A DNA stretch of 64,000 bases from JAXLYE01 sp046351595 (GTDB taxonomy: Bacteria > Myxococcota_A > Polyangia > Palsa-1104 > JAEUJZ01): assembly GCA_046351595.1 (NCBI GenBank), contig JAXLYE010000008.1, positions 248,001 through 312,000 of the forward strand, in the 5' to 3' direction. Every line of letters begins with the position of its first letter. The first letter of the stretch is position 1. A program made the position numbers and the translations under genes. Under the pieces are notes generated by a model. The model saw only the letters and a program-made list of their open reading frames with translations, had not been told where the DNA came from and did no database searches. Below, in pieces: positions 35,206-43,587 of this stretch.

Positions 35206-37494
35206 GTGGCCCGTTCGCCTGGCACCCGCATCGGACCCTATCGCATCGTGCGCCACCTGCGCTCGGGGGGCATGGCCGAGGTCTACGAAGCGGTCCACGA
35301 GCACCTGGACATCACGTCCGCGCTCAAGCTCCTGTCCCCGACGTCCGAGGATGACCCGCAGATGGTCGGCCGGTTCCTGCAGGAAGGTCGTGCGCTGGCG
35401 CAGGTCGACCACCCGGGCGTGGTCCGGGTCCAGCACTGCGAGAAGCTCGACGGAGGCCCTCCTTACGTTGCGATGGAGCACCTGCACGGCACCTCTCTTC
35501 GCGACCACCTGCGTCAGCAGGGGCGCCTCTCGTGGGAGGATGCAGTAGCGCTTGCTCGACAGGTGGCAGACGCGATGGCTGCCGTGCACGCGCTGGGCAT
35601 CGTGCACAGAGATTTGAAGCCAGAGAACCTGTTTCTCGTCGAGCCCAGAGGCCCGGCAGGCCGCATGAGGGTGAAGGTCCTCGACTTCGGGATCTCCAAG
35701 GTCCCGGCGTCGCAGCGCGTCACCGTCGACACGCAGGTCCAGACCTCGGCGCCCGCGATGCTCGGCACGCCGATCTATATGGCTCCTGAACAGTGCCGCA
35801 ACCCGACGAGCACGACAGACCGTGCGGATGTCTACGCGCTGGGGGTCGTGCTGTACGAGCTATTGGCCGGGCGCCCGCCGTTCCTGGGCGACGAGCCGCT
35901 CGATGTCATGACGCAGCACCTGCTCGCACAGCCCGAGCCGCTGCGGACGCTCGCGCCCGAGGTGCCCGCAGAGCTGGATGCGCTGATCCGGGCGATGCTC
36001 GACAAGGAGCCGCAGCGTCGCCCCGCGATGGCCCATCTGGCGGAGGAATTTTCGCGTTGCGGGGCAACACGGTCACGCCGGCGCTCGCTCAGCCAGTCGC
36101 TGCGAGCGCTGTGGCAGGCCGCGCGCGGTCATACCAACCCCAACATTTTGCCGACGAGTACCGGCTACGACCCGTGTGCGCGCCACGAGAGCCTCGAGCG
36201 CGCTGCGCTGGCGTGGGAGCTGGCCGGCCGCCCCAGCCTTGAGCTGCCGGATGGAACTCTGCTCGCGGACTATGCGGTCCGTCCCCCTTCGCCCCAAACA
36301 ATAACGGGTCGTCCGACCAGTGAGCGCGCGCAGCGCTTCATGGCCGCAGCGCAGCGAGCGTGGCGCATCCGCCGCCGGGCTCGCTTCATCTTTGCTGCTG
36401 TGACGGCGGCGTGCATGTTCTTGGCGATCGGGGGCGGCCTCGCGGCACTTCGCGGGCAGCAGCACTCCTCGCAGCTCTGCCTGCTGATGCTGAAGTCCGC
36501 GGAGCAGGAGCTGTCGAACTACGACTGGGAGCTGGCACAGATGCCTCACTCCGTCGACATGCGACGGGACAAGCTCCGGATGTTGGAGCAGCAGCTGCGG
36601 ACCTCGCCCGAGCCCTGCGACGCGCTAACCGTGAGGCGAACGCTGATCGTCATCCAACATCAACGCGGTGATCTGGAGCTCAACTACGGCACACCGGCGG
36701 AAGCTGCGCCTTTTTATGAGGCCGCTCGGGCCGCTCTAGACAGCGAAACGCCCGGACCTGAACTCGCGCGCGAGTGGCAGTTCCTTCTCGCTATGAGCGA
36801 CTCCAAGCAAGGAAAGCAGGCTCTGGTCCAAGGCGCTGTGTCCGAGGCACAGGAGCTCATCGATCGCTCCGTGCAGCGGCTCGAAGGGCTGTGGAGGCAG
36901 TACCGCGACGAAGAGACGCAGCGCAGCCTCGCGACTGGGTACTCGGAGCAGGCTCAAATCGCGCAGCTCCAGGGTTCCTGGGATCGTGCTGCTGCCCTTT
37001 ACGCTCAGCAGGTCGACCTGTTGAGCGAGCTGGCGCACGAGGACTATGACGACGCACTGCTGGTGCTGGCTCTCGGCTCCTATGCCGAAGCGGCTGCACA
37101 GTCGGGTGATGAGCTTTCTGCTCGACGGAGCCTGGCCCGCGGGTTCCTGCTCGGCAAGCGCCTGGTCCTCTCGAAGTCAGAGAACCTTTTTTATCGATGG
37201 GGCCTCGCCCGCCTATACATGGTAGACGCTGCTCTCGAGTCGGCGACGGGTCGGCACGCGGAAGCCGAGGTCTCCTTGGCGCATGCGCTCTCCATCGGAC
37301 GCGAGCTACACAGGGTGGAGGGTTCCCACCGCGGGTACAGCCGATTCCTGGCCCAAGCGATCCAACAGGCCGAGCACTCGGCGCAGCCGTCGGCCCCCAT
37401 CGCCCAGGTCCGAGAGGAGCGCTGCCGCCTCATCGCCGCCCTGGCGCAGCGGACGCCCGACGATCCAGGCACGCGCCGCTTGCTCTGCCCATAG
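35206..37494 (+). CDS. Transmembrane Ser/Thr kinase with TPR-like sensor domain
   Basis: A 762-residue protein from GTG 35206. The kinase domain is complete: LRSGGMAEVYEA, ALKLL, HRDLKPEN, LDFGISK and GTPIYMAPEQC. A transmembrane helix (ARFIFAAVTAACMFLAIGGGLAAL) lies near residue 400. The C-terminal 340 residues are helical repeats of TPR type (GTPAEAAPFYEAARAAL, GSWDRAAALYAQQVDLL). It begins a run of same-strand genes with short gaps that leads through a sigma factor and a second kinase into the CBASS/type III cluster. It may sense envelope or host stress and control the cluster. Confidence 0.9.
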   Translation: MARSPGTRIGPYRIVRHLRSGGMAEVYEAVHEHLDITSALKLLSPTSEDDPQMVGRFLQEGRALAQVDHPGVVRVQHCEKLDGGPPYVAMEHLHGTSLRDHLRQQGRLSWEDAVALARQVADAMAAVHALGIVHRDLKPENLFLVEPRGPAGRMRVKVLDFGISKVPASQRVTVDTQVQTSAPAMLGTPIYMAPEQCRNPTSTTDRADVYALGVVLYELLAGRPPFLGDEPLDVMTQHLLAQPEPLRTLAPEVPAELDALIRAMLDKEPQRRPAMAHLAEEFSRCGATRSRRRSLSQSLRALWQAARGHTNPNILPTSTGYDPCARHESLERAALAWELAGRPSLELPDGTLLADYAVRPPSPQTITGRPTSERAQRFMAAAQRAWRIRRRARFIFAAVTAACMFLAIGGGLAALRGQQHSSQLCLLMLKSAEQELSNYDWELAQMPHSVDMRRDKLRMLEQQLRTSPEPCDALTVRRTLIVIQHQRGDLELNYGTPAEAAPFYEAARAALDSETPGPELAREWQFLLAMSDSKQGKQALVQGAVSEAQELIDRSVQRLEGLWRQYRDEETQRSLATGYSEQAQIAQLQGSWDRAAALYAQQVDLLSELAHEDYDDALLVLALGSYAEAAAQSGDELSARRSLARGFLLGKRLVLSKSENLFYRWGLARLYMVDAALESATGRHAEAEVSLAHALSIGRELHRVEGSHRGYSRFLAQAIQQAEHSAQPSAPIAQVREERCRLIAALAQRTPDDPGTRRLLCP

Positions 37495-37553
37495 CACAGG
37501 TCGCCGCGCAGAACGCTTGTGTGCGGCAAAGCACTCGATCTGTAATCGCGCCC

Positions 37554-38375
37554 ATGCCCCCCGAGATGGGATCGCCTTCCGACGATGACGAGATCGCCCG
37601 GCTCATCGCACGCGCCCGCAGCGGCGATGCGGATGCCTTGGATCGGCTGCTCGAGCACTGCGCGCCCCGGCTCAAGGCGCTCGCCAAGCAACACGTCTCC
37701 AGCGGCCAGGTCGGGCATCAGCGTCGATCCGACATCCTCCAAGAGTCCGCGTTGCAGGCGTTTAGACGCTTTCGGTCGTTCTCAGGCAGCACCGCCCCCG
37801 AGTGGGATGCGTGGCTGCGTCGGATCGTCATAACGCGCGTCGCTCAGGCAGCACGCAGCGCCCGGCGCCTCAAGCGCGACGACGGCAAGACCGTACCTCT
37901 CGAGAACGTCCAGCCCCGTGCGCAGCAGCCATCGCCCAGCCAGAGCGTTGCCGCGGACGAGGAGTGGCGGCGCGTGCTCGCGCATCTGTTCGAGCTGCCC
38001 GAGCCGCAACGCCAGGCCATCTGGCTCTGCCACCTGTGCGATCTACCCATATCGGAGGTGGCCCGGCGACTTGGCCGGACCGAAGGATCAGCAGCCGGCC
38101 ACATCCAGCGTGGTCTCAAGAGCCTGCACCACCAGCTCACCAAGGGTGAGAAGCCGTCTCGCCGCGAGGAGGTTGATCCGCGCGAGGACCAGGTCGCAGC
38201 GGGCCTATTGGTGTACCTGCGCAGTCGAGAGCAGAGCCGTCCGCTGCGCCCGACGGAGCTCCTTGCTCGGTATCCAGACTGCGCGTCCGAGTTGCAGATC
38301 CTGCTGGACTGGATCGATCGCATCGAGGCGCAGCGTCCCCAAAGCAAGGATGCTGCACTGCCCGATTCGCCGTAA
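37554..38375 (+). CDS. ECF-type sigma factor linked to kinases
   Basis: A 273-residue protein from ATG 37554, 59 bases after the kinase. Region 2 reads DALDRLLEHCAPRLKALAKQHV, DILQESALQAFRRFRSFSG and WDAWLRRIVITRVAQAAR; region 4 reads VLAHLFELPEPQRQAIWLCHLCDLPISEVARRLGRTEGSAAGHIQRGLKSL, a classic HTH. The last 60 residues (VYLRSREQSRPLRPTELLARYPDC) resemble the N-terminal segment of planctomycete-type kinases. ECF factors beside Ser/Thr kinases are often switched on by phosphorylation instead of by an anti-sigma factor; none is encoded here. It ends 15 bases before the second kinase. Confidence 0.88.
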   Translation: MPPEMGSPSDDDEIARLIARARSGDADALDRLLEHCAPRLKALAKQHVSSGQVGHQRRSDILQESALQAFRRFRSFSGSTAPEWDAWLRRIVITRVAQAARSARRLKRDDGKTVPLENVQPRAQQPSPSQSVAADEEWRRVLAHLFELPEPQRQAIWLCHLCDLPISEVARRLGRTEGSAAGHIQRGLKSLHHQLTKGEKPSRREEVDPREDQVAAGLLVYLRSREQSRPLRPTELLARYPDCASELQILLDWIDRIEAQRPQSKDAALPDSP

Positions 38376-38390
38376 TAGGTCACGACGGCT

Positions 38391-39245
38391 ATGCTGGCAG
38401 AGGGGATCCTGATCGGCAGCTATGTGCTTAGCTCTCGCTGGGCGCAGGGATCCTTTAGCCGGGTCTACGAGGGACACGACCCATCAACCGGGCAGAAGGT
38501 CGCGATCAAGGTGCTGGATCCGGAAGCCTGTGCCCACGCCGAGATCGTCGCGCGCTTCTTGAACGAGGCCCGGCTTCTTTCGACGCTGAGCCAACCGCAC
38601 CTCGTGCGTGCCGTCGCCATTGGCGGGCTCCCCTCCGGCGAGCCGTACGTCGTCCTTGAGTGGATGCCGTCCACGCTTGCCAGTCATCTGGACGCCGGGG
38701 CTCTGCCGGTCGCAACGGCGCTCCGTCTTGCCGGACAGATCGCGGCCGGAGTCGTGGAGCTACATTCGCGCGGGCTCGTCCATCGCGACTTGAAGCCGGC
38801 CAACGTCCTGCTCGATCGCGAACAGCTCGCCACGGCGCAGGCCAAGCTCGCAGACCTCGGACTCGCTAAATACCTGCGCCCTGACGAGGCATCTGCATCC
38901 GCTCTGCTCTATGTATCGACGGTGCGCGGCACCAGGCTGGGGACCTGGGAGTACATGCCGCCCGAGCTGTGGATCGACGCCAAAGAGGTCGAGGGCCGCG
39001 CCGACATCTACAGCCTGGGCATCCTCCTATTCCAGATGCTGACGGGCCGCGTGCCATTCACTGCCGCAGAGCCGCAGGCGCTCATGGCACAGCACCTGTT
39101 CGAGCCCCCTGCCCTTAATGCGATCAGCGGCCTGCTCGGGAGTGAGGGCGCCGAGCTGCTGGGGGCGATGCTTGCCAAGCGCGCCCGCGAGCGCCCAGAT
39201 GCCGCCAGTGTGCTCCGCGCCCTAAATGCTCTGTTCCGTCGCTGA
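38391..39245 (+). CDS. Cytoplasmic Ser/Thr kinase (kinase domain only)
   Basis: A 284-residue protein that is almost all kinase domain: SRWAQGSFSRVYEG for the glycine loop, VAIKVL for the lysine, LVHRDLKPANVLLD for the catalytic loop, and YMPPELW followed by DIYSLGILLFQMLTGRVPF. The metal-binding motif is DLG (LADLGLAK) instead of DFG, which is tolerated in some active kinases. There is no transmembrane segment. It sits between the sigma factor and the CD-NTase, 87 bases before the latter. Substrates could be the sigma factor, the CD-NTase or Cas proteins; this is inference from context. Confidence 0.88.
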   Translation: MLAEGILIGSYVLSSRWAQGSFSRVYEGHDPSTGQKVAIKVLDPEACAHAEIVARFLNEARLLSTLSQPHLVRAVAIGGLPSGEPYVVLEWMPSTLASHLDAGALPVATALRLAGQIAAGVVELHSRGLVHRDLKPANVLLDREQLATAQAKLADLGLAKYLRPDEASASALLYVSTVRGTRLGTWEYMPPELWIDAKEVEGRADIYSLGILLFQMLTGRVPFTAAEPQALMAQHLFEPPALNAISGLLGSEGAELLGAMLAKRARERPDAASVLRALNALFRR

Positions 39246-39332
39246 GCAGAAAAGTTCACATTTTGCGATCGGATTGGGCCGAGACGGCGTCTTGGTTGGT
39301 GAGACATCGTCCCGCTGAAGGTCATCACGCAC

Positions 39333-40256
39333 ATGCTCACCAACTTTGCTGCTGAAGCGCTCTCTGGCTATCCATGGCCTCGACATGACGTGCACGAGGC
39401 TTTGTACGAGCTCCTGTCTGACATCCAGCTGACCCCGGAGGAAATCCGGCGCGCATCGGATTGCCACAACGAGGTCCGCGCCCGCCTGAAGGGGACGCTG
39501 CGCGGCATCAAGGACGACTACCTGTCCGGCTCCTACGGGCGCAGGACGGCGATCACTCCGCTGCATGACATCGACGTGATCATCGTCCTCGATCGCGACG
39601 TTCGAGCTGCCCTGTGGAGAGGGGCACCGGTCGATACGCTGCGAGCGATGCAGGCCGCGCTCAGGGACAGCTTTCCGAACAGCGAGCTTACGCCGCAGAA
39701 GCGCTCCGTGCGGATTCGGTATCGGCAGCTGGATGTGGACTTAGTCCCTGCTTTCGAGAGCGAGCGCGAGGGAGTTCTGGAGATCCCAGACCGACGAGCG
39801 TCAAGCTGGCTCTTGACCGATCCAGACGCAGTCATCGACGAGAGCCCGCGGCTCAACCAGATGAATGCCAACCTGCTCAAGCCAATCGTCAAGATCCTCA
39901 AGAAGTGGCGGGACATCTGGGACATCCGGCTGAGCTCCTTCCACCTCGAAATGATGATCTACTCCTTGGGGCAGTTTCAGCGCCTGGAGATCGATCACGC
40001 ACTGACCGAGACGTTCGCTCACCTGCACAGGGCGGTTAATGGAATCTGTCCAGACCCAGCGAATCCGCACATCGACCTGGGGGATTACCTCTCTCCCACC
40101 GAGCGCGCAGACGTTACCCGAAGGCTAGCAGCTGCATTCGGGCAGGCCATCGAGGCGCTCCGTCTGGCCGAGTCAGGCAACCTCGTCGAGGCTCACAACC
40201 ACTGGAAGAATGTTTTCAGAGACGCATACCCGAGACAGTACTGGCGTCGAGAATAG
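39333..40256 (+). CDS. CD-NTase (CBASS-type cyclic oligonucleotide synthase)
   Basis: A 307-residue nucleotidyltransferase. The active-site blocks are DYLSGSYGRRT (GS motif), HDIDVIIVLD (first two metal-binding Asp) and QLDVDLVPAF (third Asp). Later segments LNQMNANLLKPIVKILKKWRD and SSFHLEMMIYSL match the helical half of CD-NTases. These enzymes make cyclic di- or trinucleotides on phage infection and activate a linked effector. The next gene, 11 bases downstream, encodes a SAVED receptor, the usual partner. No Cap2/Cap3 or HORMA/TRIP13 genes are present, so it would be a type I-like (minimal) CBASS. It lies in one run of genes with cas10, which is very unusual. Confidence 0.88.
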   Translation: MLTNFAAEALSGYPWPRHDVHEALYELLSDIQLTPEEIRRASDCHNEVRARLKGTLRGIKDDYLSGSYGRRTAITPLHDIDVIIVLDRDVRAALWRGAPVDTLRAMQAALRDSFPNSELTPQKRSVRIRYRQLDVDLVPAFESEREGVLEIPDRRASSWLLTDPDAVIDESPRLNQMNANLLKPIVKILKKWRDIWDIRLSSFHLEMMIYSLGQFQRLEIDHALTETFAHLHRAVNGICPDPANPHIDLGDYLSPTERADVTRRLAAAFGQAIEALRLAESGNLVEAHNHWKNVFRDAYPRQYWRRE

Positions 40257-40267
40257 GTAACGGCCAC

Positions 40268-42013
40268 ATGAGCCTCCACAACCAAGCCATCCTCCTCCTC
40301 GACATTGACAAGCCCGTCGCACGGGACTCGCTGCTCGCGTGCATCCCGGGACCTCACAATGAACGGACCTTCCACGTCCTTTCAGAGCAGGGCATTCCAC
40401 CTGTCGACCGACTCCAGGCGGACGAGGTTCCGATCGACTGGATCGATCTGGGCGATGCGGTCCACCGGCTCATCGAGAGCCTGCCCAAGAGTACCGAGGA
40501 TCGTGCCGTCGAGTACCACATCGCCGGGCACGGGCCGCTGCCGGTCTTCACCATGCTCGGCATCGAGATGTGGAGCTGGGGGGATGCGCAAGCCATCCAC
40601 AACCAGGACCGTAATACCGGCGCGTGGCACTCGTTCAAAGTGGAGTCGCCAGACGGCGCTCAGAAAGCCGCTGAAGGCACTCCTTTCTTTGACACGCGCC
40701 CGTCCCTCGCGTCCTCCGTGGTAGCGCACGGCTGGCTCGGGCTCGCCGTGTCTGTCCGAGGAGGTCCGGCCGTTCCACGTGAGCCGCTCATCAAGGCTTT
40801 GGACAGGGAGCTCGCTGGCATCGAGGAGCTGAGCGTTCGGGATCACCGTGTCCTGACGGCTGAGAACATGCCGCTCGCCGTGCATGAGATCCGCACCGCG
40901 CTCAGCGGGCTGCGCGGCGCGTATCCAAACGCGCAAGGAGTCGCGCTGTTCATTGATGGTCCTGCTTCGTTGGCGTTCCTGGTCGGCCGCGCGATCAACC
41001 CGAAGGTTTGGCCCCAGGTCCGGGTCTACTACCACCATCGTTCGGGCCGCGAAGAGCTGGCGTTCGAGCTGCCGTGGCGGTCGCCCAGCCAGCAGCGCAT
41101 CGGTACCAAGCCCGAAGACATCCAGCGACGCCAGAAGGCCCTCTCGGTTCTGGTCGCAGGCTTCGAGGCCCTGAAGAAGACGCTGAGGGCAGAAGATCTG
41201 CCCGAGACCCATCCGGATCCTGGCGCTTTCGTTGAGCGCATGAAACCGCTCGAGATCAGCCGCGATCCACAGGGAGAGATCTTCAGGCTGACGGTCATGG
41301 AAGACCGGATCGAGCTCAGCGCTGGGCTCCTCGAGGCGGTGACACGGCTGAGCGAGGAGGACCAGAAGCGTTTCAGCCACCTGCTCCTCCTGCACGAGCT
41401 GCTGCACTTCGAGCAGGGCCTTTACCACTCCAACTATGCGGATATCGGCCGCGCTGGTGTAGCTCTCGAAGAAGTGGACTATGTAGCGGATGCGTTCTCC
41501 ATCGAAACCATACTCCGCTGGCACTGCCGTCGGGATCCTGGGGCCGAGGAGACCATCAAGGAGCTGGCCTGCCAGTACATCCGGACCGCCCTGCGAGGCA
41601 TGCAGGCCTTTGACGAGATGGAGCAAGGACCAACGATGACCCGTCTCGCCGAGCGCCGCCTTCGCCGCTACCTGATCTGGCACTTCCAGCTCCAGCGCGC
41701 CGGCACCATCCGTAAGTTGCAGGACGCGAAGGACCTGCTGCGCGGCCGTGTGATCCTGGAGCTCGCGCCGCTGGCAGGAACCCTGGACCGCCGATACGAC
41801 AAGTTCGTGAGCGGCACCATCCTGGAAGAGGGCGTAGCGACAGAGCTCGTCGCCATCTGCAACGGCATCCTGGCTCGCTACGGGCGGAACTCCTCGCTGA
41901 ACCTGGAAGCGCTCATCGAAGAAGTCCGCCGCTTCGATCACGGCGCGATCCAGAAGGCTATGCGCCACATCGTCGAGACGAAGCGCAAGGAGTTCGTGCC
42001 GTGGCGGACATGA
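40268..42013 (+). CDS. SAVED-domain protein fused to a HExxH zinc peptidase
   Basis: A 581-residue candidate effector. The N-terminal 150 residues form an uncharacterised domain (EYHIAGHGPLPVFTMLGIEM). Residues about 155-290 look like a SAVED receptor: WLGLAVSVRGG, AQGVALFIDGPASLAFLVGRAINP, VRVYYHHRSG and LAFELPW. The C-terminal 280 residues carry HLLLLHELLHFEQG (HELLH, H376-E377-H380) and, downstream, EEVDYVADAF, giving the H-E-x2-H plus later acidic ligand of zinc metallopeptidases. The protein probably binds a cyclic nucleotide and cleaves proteins. Its stop overlaps the cas10 start (ATGA at 42010), so the two are translationally coupled. Known SAVED effectors carry Lon, CHAT or nuclease parts; this pairing is different. 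Confidence 0.82.
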   Translation: MSLHNQAILLLDIDKPVARDSLLACIPGPHNERTFHVLSEQGIPPVDRLQADEVPIDWIDLGDAVHRLIESLPKSTEDRAVEYHIAGHGPLPVFTMLGIEMWSWGDAQAIHNQDRNTGAWHSFKVESPDGAQKAAEGTPFFDTRPSLASSVVAHGWLGLAVSVRGGPAVPREPLIKALDRELAGIEELSVRDHRVLTAENMPLAVHEIRTALSGLRGAYPNAQGVALFIDGPASLAFLVGRAINPKVWPQVRVYYHHRSGREELAFELPWRSPSQQRIGTKPEDIQRRQKALSVLVAGFEALKKTLRAEDLPETHPDPGAFVERMKPLEISRDPQGEIFRLTVMEDRIELSAGLLEAVTRLSEEDQKRFSHLLLLHELLHFEQGLYHSNYADIGRAGVALEEVDYVADAFSIETILRWHCRRDPGAEETIKELACQYIRTALRGMQAFDEMEQGPTMTRLAERRLRRYLIWHFQLQRAGTIRKLQDAKDLLRGRVILELAPLAGTLDRRYDKFVSGTILEEGVATELVAICNGILARYGRNSSLNLEALIEEVRRFDHGAIQKAMRHIVETKRKEFVPWRT

Positions 42014-43587
42014 ATGTACGCCTCAGCCGGAGACCGGGCTTCCTGATGCGGACCCGCCGCCGCCCGGATCTTGGCGCAAGCAACGGTATTGGGACTAGAC
42101 CCATGGATCCGATCCGTGCTCGCGTCCAGACAGCGATCCAACAAGCAGGCAGCACCCCTTGGCTTGTCGGCTACGACGTGGTGGGCATCCAAGAGTTTGT
42201 CACCGCAAACAGCCGGCCCAAGGCCATGCGCGGCGCCAGTGAGCTGATCCGGCGCTTCGATCAGGGCTGTGGTCGCAGCCCCCTCTGCATCTTTGCAGGG
42301 GGAGGGCGCGGCATTGAGCTGGCTCGCGATGAAGCTGCGGCGGAAGCACGCATGCGGGCGCTCGCGGACCACTTCTACCAAGAAACACGCGGAGGGACGC
42401 TGGCGACGGCCGCGGTTCCGTACGACGCGCGGCATGCGCAGGCTTGCTTGCAGTGGCTCAGCATGCGGCTCAACGCGGCCAAAGAGAGCCTCCCGCGCCC
42501 GGTCTTGCGGCTTCCTCATGACAAGACATCCCGATGCGCGGACTGCCTCCTTTTCACCGCGACGCAAGACTCTCCTCGTCCAGACGCTGGGGGAGAACGG
42601 ATCTGCGACCGCTGCGCCTGGGCGCTGCGAGCTGCCAATGAAATTGATGAGGTGCGGCAGAGCCTGAGCGACGTCTCGTCTCCGTGGATCGCTGCAGTCT
42701 CGGCAGATGGAAATAACATGGGCGTGTTCTTCGACTCGCTGGACTCGCTGGAGCAGTACGCAGCTGCGAGCGAAGCCGTCGCGCAGATCTTTGCAGAAGC
42801 ACATAAGACAGCCTTGGCCAGCCTGGGGCACTCTCGGTATGTCTCCATGGTTACTGGCGGAGACGATATTCGCGTGTTCCTTCCGCCAGCGGATCTGCTC
42901 CGATATGTCCCAGCGCTGGTCCGTAGCGTCGAGCAAGAAGCCGCTCGCTGTGGAGATCTAGGGGGTTTGCTCCGCGCCGACCAGGCTTCAGCCCTCTCCC
43001 AGCTAGGTGTCGGCGTCGGCGCCACTGTTGCCGACGGCCACATCCCGGCCTACCGCCTGATCGCAGCAGCGCAAGCGCGTGAGAAAGACGCCAAGGCAGC
43101 GTGCCGAGACGTGAGAAACGGTGGCAACGCCTCGCAGGCGCGCTCCGCACTTGACTTTTCCATCTGGGTCACCGGGGAGGAAGTGGGCGAGCGCTCCCAG
43201 GCATCAAAGCGCTCGGGAGCCGCTCGCGACAGCCGTCCGTTGTCGATGGCCGCGGACGTATGGGAGCGCTTTCATGCTGAGGTAGAGGCGCTACGCGAGG
43301 TTCCGACTGCGCAGAGGGCGGTACTGGCACAGGCTCGCGAGCTGGAAGACCGCGAGTTTCTCAACCTGTTCCGGTACTCAGTAGCACGCTCTGTCGCCTG
43401 GCAGCGATGGTACACACGCTGTGGTCTGGACTGGCGCAGGCCGGAAACCCTGAGCGTCTACCGGCCGGATGCAGCCCACCTCGACTGCCTGCGCCTGTAT
43501 CAGATGGGGCACAGCAGCGCATCGAGCTCAGCGGCGCCGCCAGTTCCTCCTGCTCTCGAGAAGCGAGGCGACGATGCAGGCGTTTGA
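42010..43587 (+). CDS. cas10: Cas10-like type III large subunit, without HD domain
   Basis: About 525 residues; ATG 42010 overlaps the previous stop, although GTG 42001 or ATG 42103 could also serve. The protein begins almost directly with the first Palm domain (LVGYDVVGIQEFVTANSRPKAMRGASELI), so the N-terminal HD nuclease is missing. A zinc finger follows (CADCLLF...CDRCAW), then AVSADGNNMGVFF and the intact cyclase motif SMVTGGDDIRVFLP in Palm 2. It should be able to make cyclic oligoadenylates when the complex binds target RNA, but not cut single-stranded DNA with an HD site. It overlaps the next gene by 14 bases. Confidence 0.88.
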   Translation: MNVRLSRRPGFLMRTRRRPDLGASNGIGTRPMDPIRARVQTAIQQAGSTPWLVGYDVVGIQEFVTANSRPKAMRGASELIRRFDQGCGRSPLCIFAGGGRGIELARDEAAAEARMRALADHFYQETRGGTLATAAVPYDARHAQACLQWLSMRLNAAKESLPRPVLRLPHDKTSRCADCLLFTATQDSPRPDAGGERICDRCAWALRAANEIDEVRQSLSDVSSPWIAAVSADGNNMGVFFDSLDSLEQYAAASEAVAQIFAEAHKTALASLGHSRYVSMVTGGDDIRVFLPPADLLRYVPALVRSVEQEAARCGDLGGLLRADQASALSQLGVGVGATVADGHIPAYRLIAAAQAREKDAKAACRDVRNGGNASQARSALDFSIWVTGEEVGERSQASKRSGAARDSRPLSMAADVWERFHAEVEALREVPTAQRAVLAQARELEDREFLNLFRYSVARSVAWQRWYTRCGLDWRRPETLSVYRPDAAHLDCLRLYQMGHSSASSSAAPPVPPALEKRGDDAGV

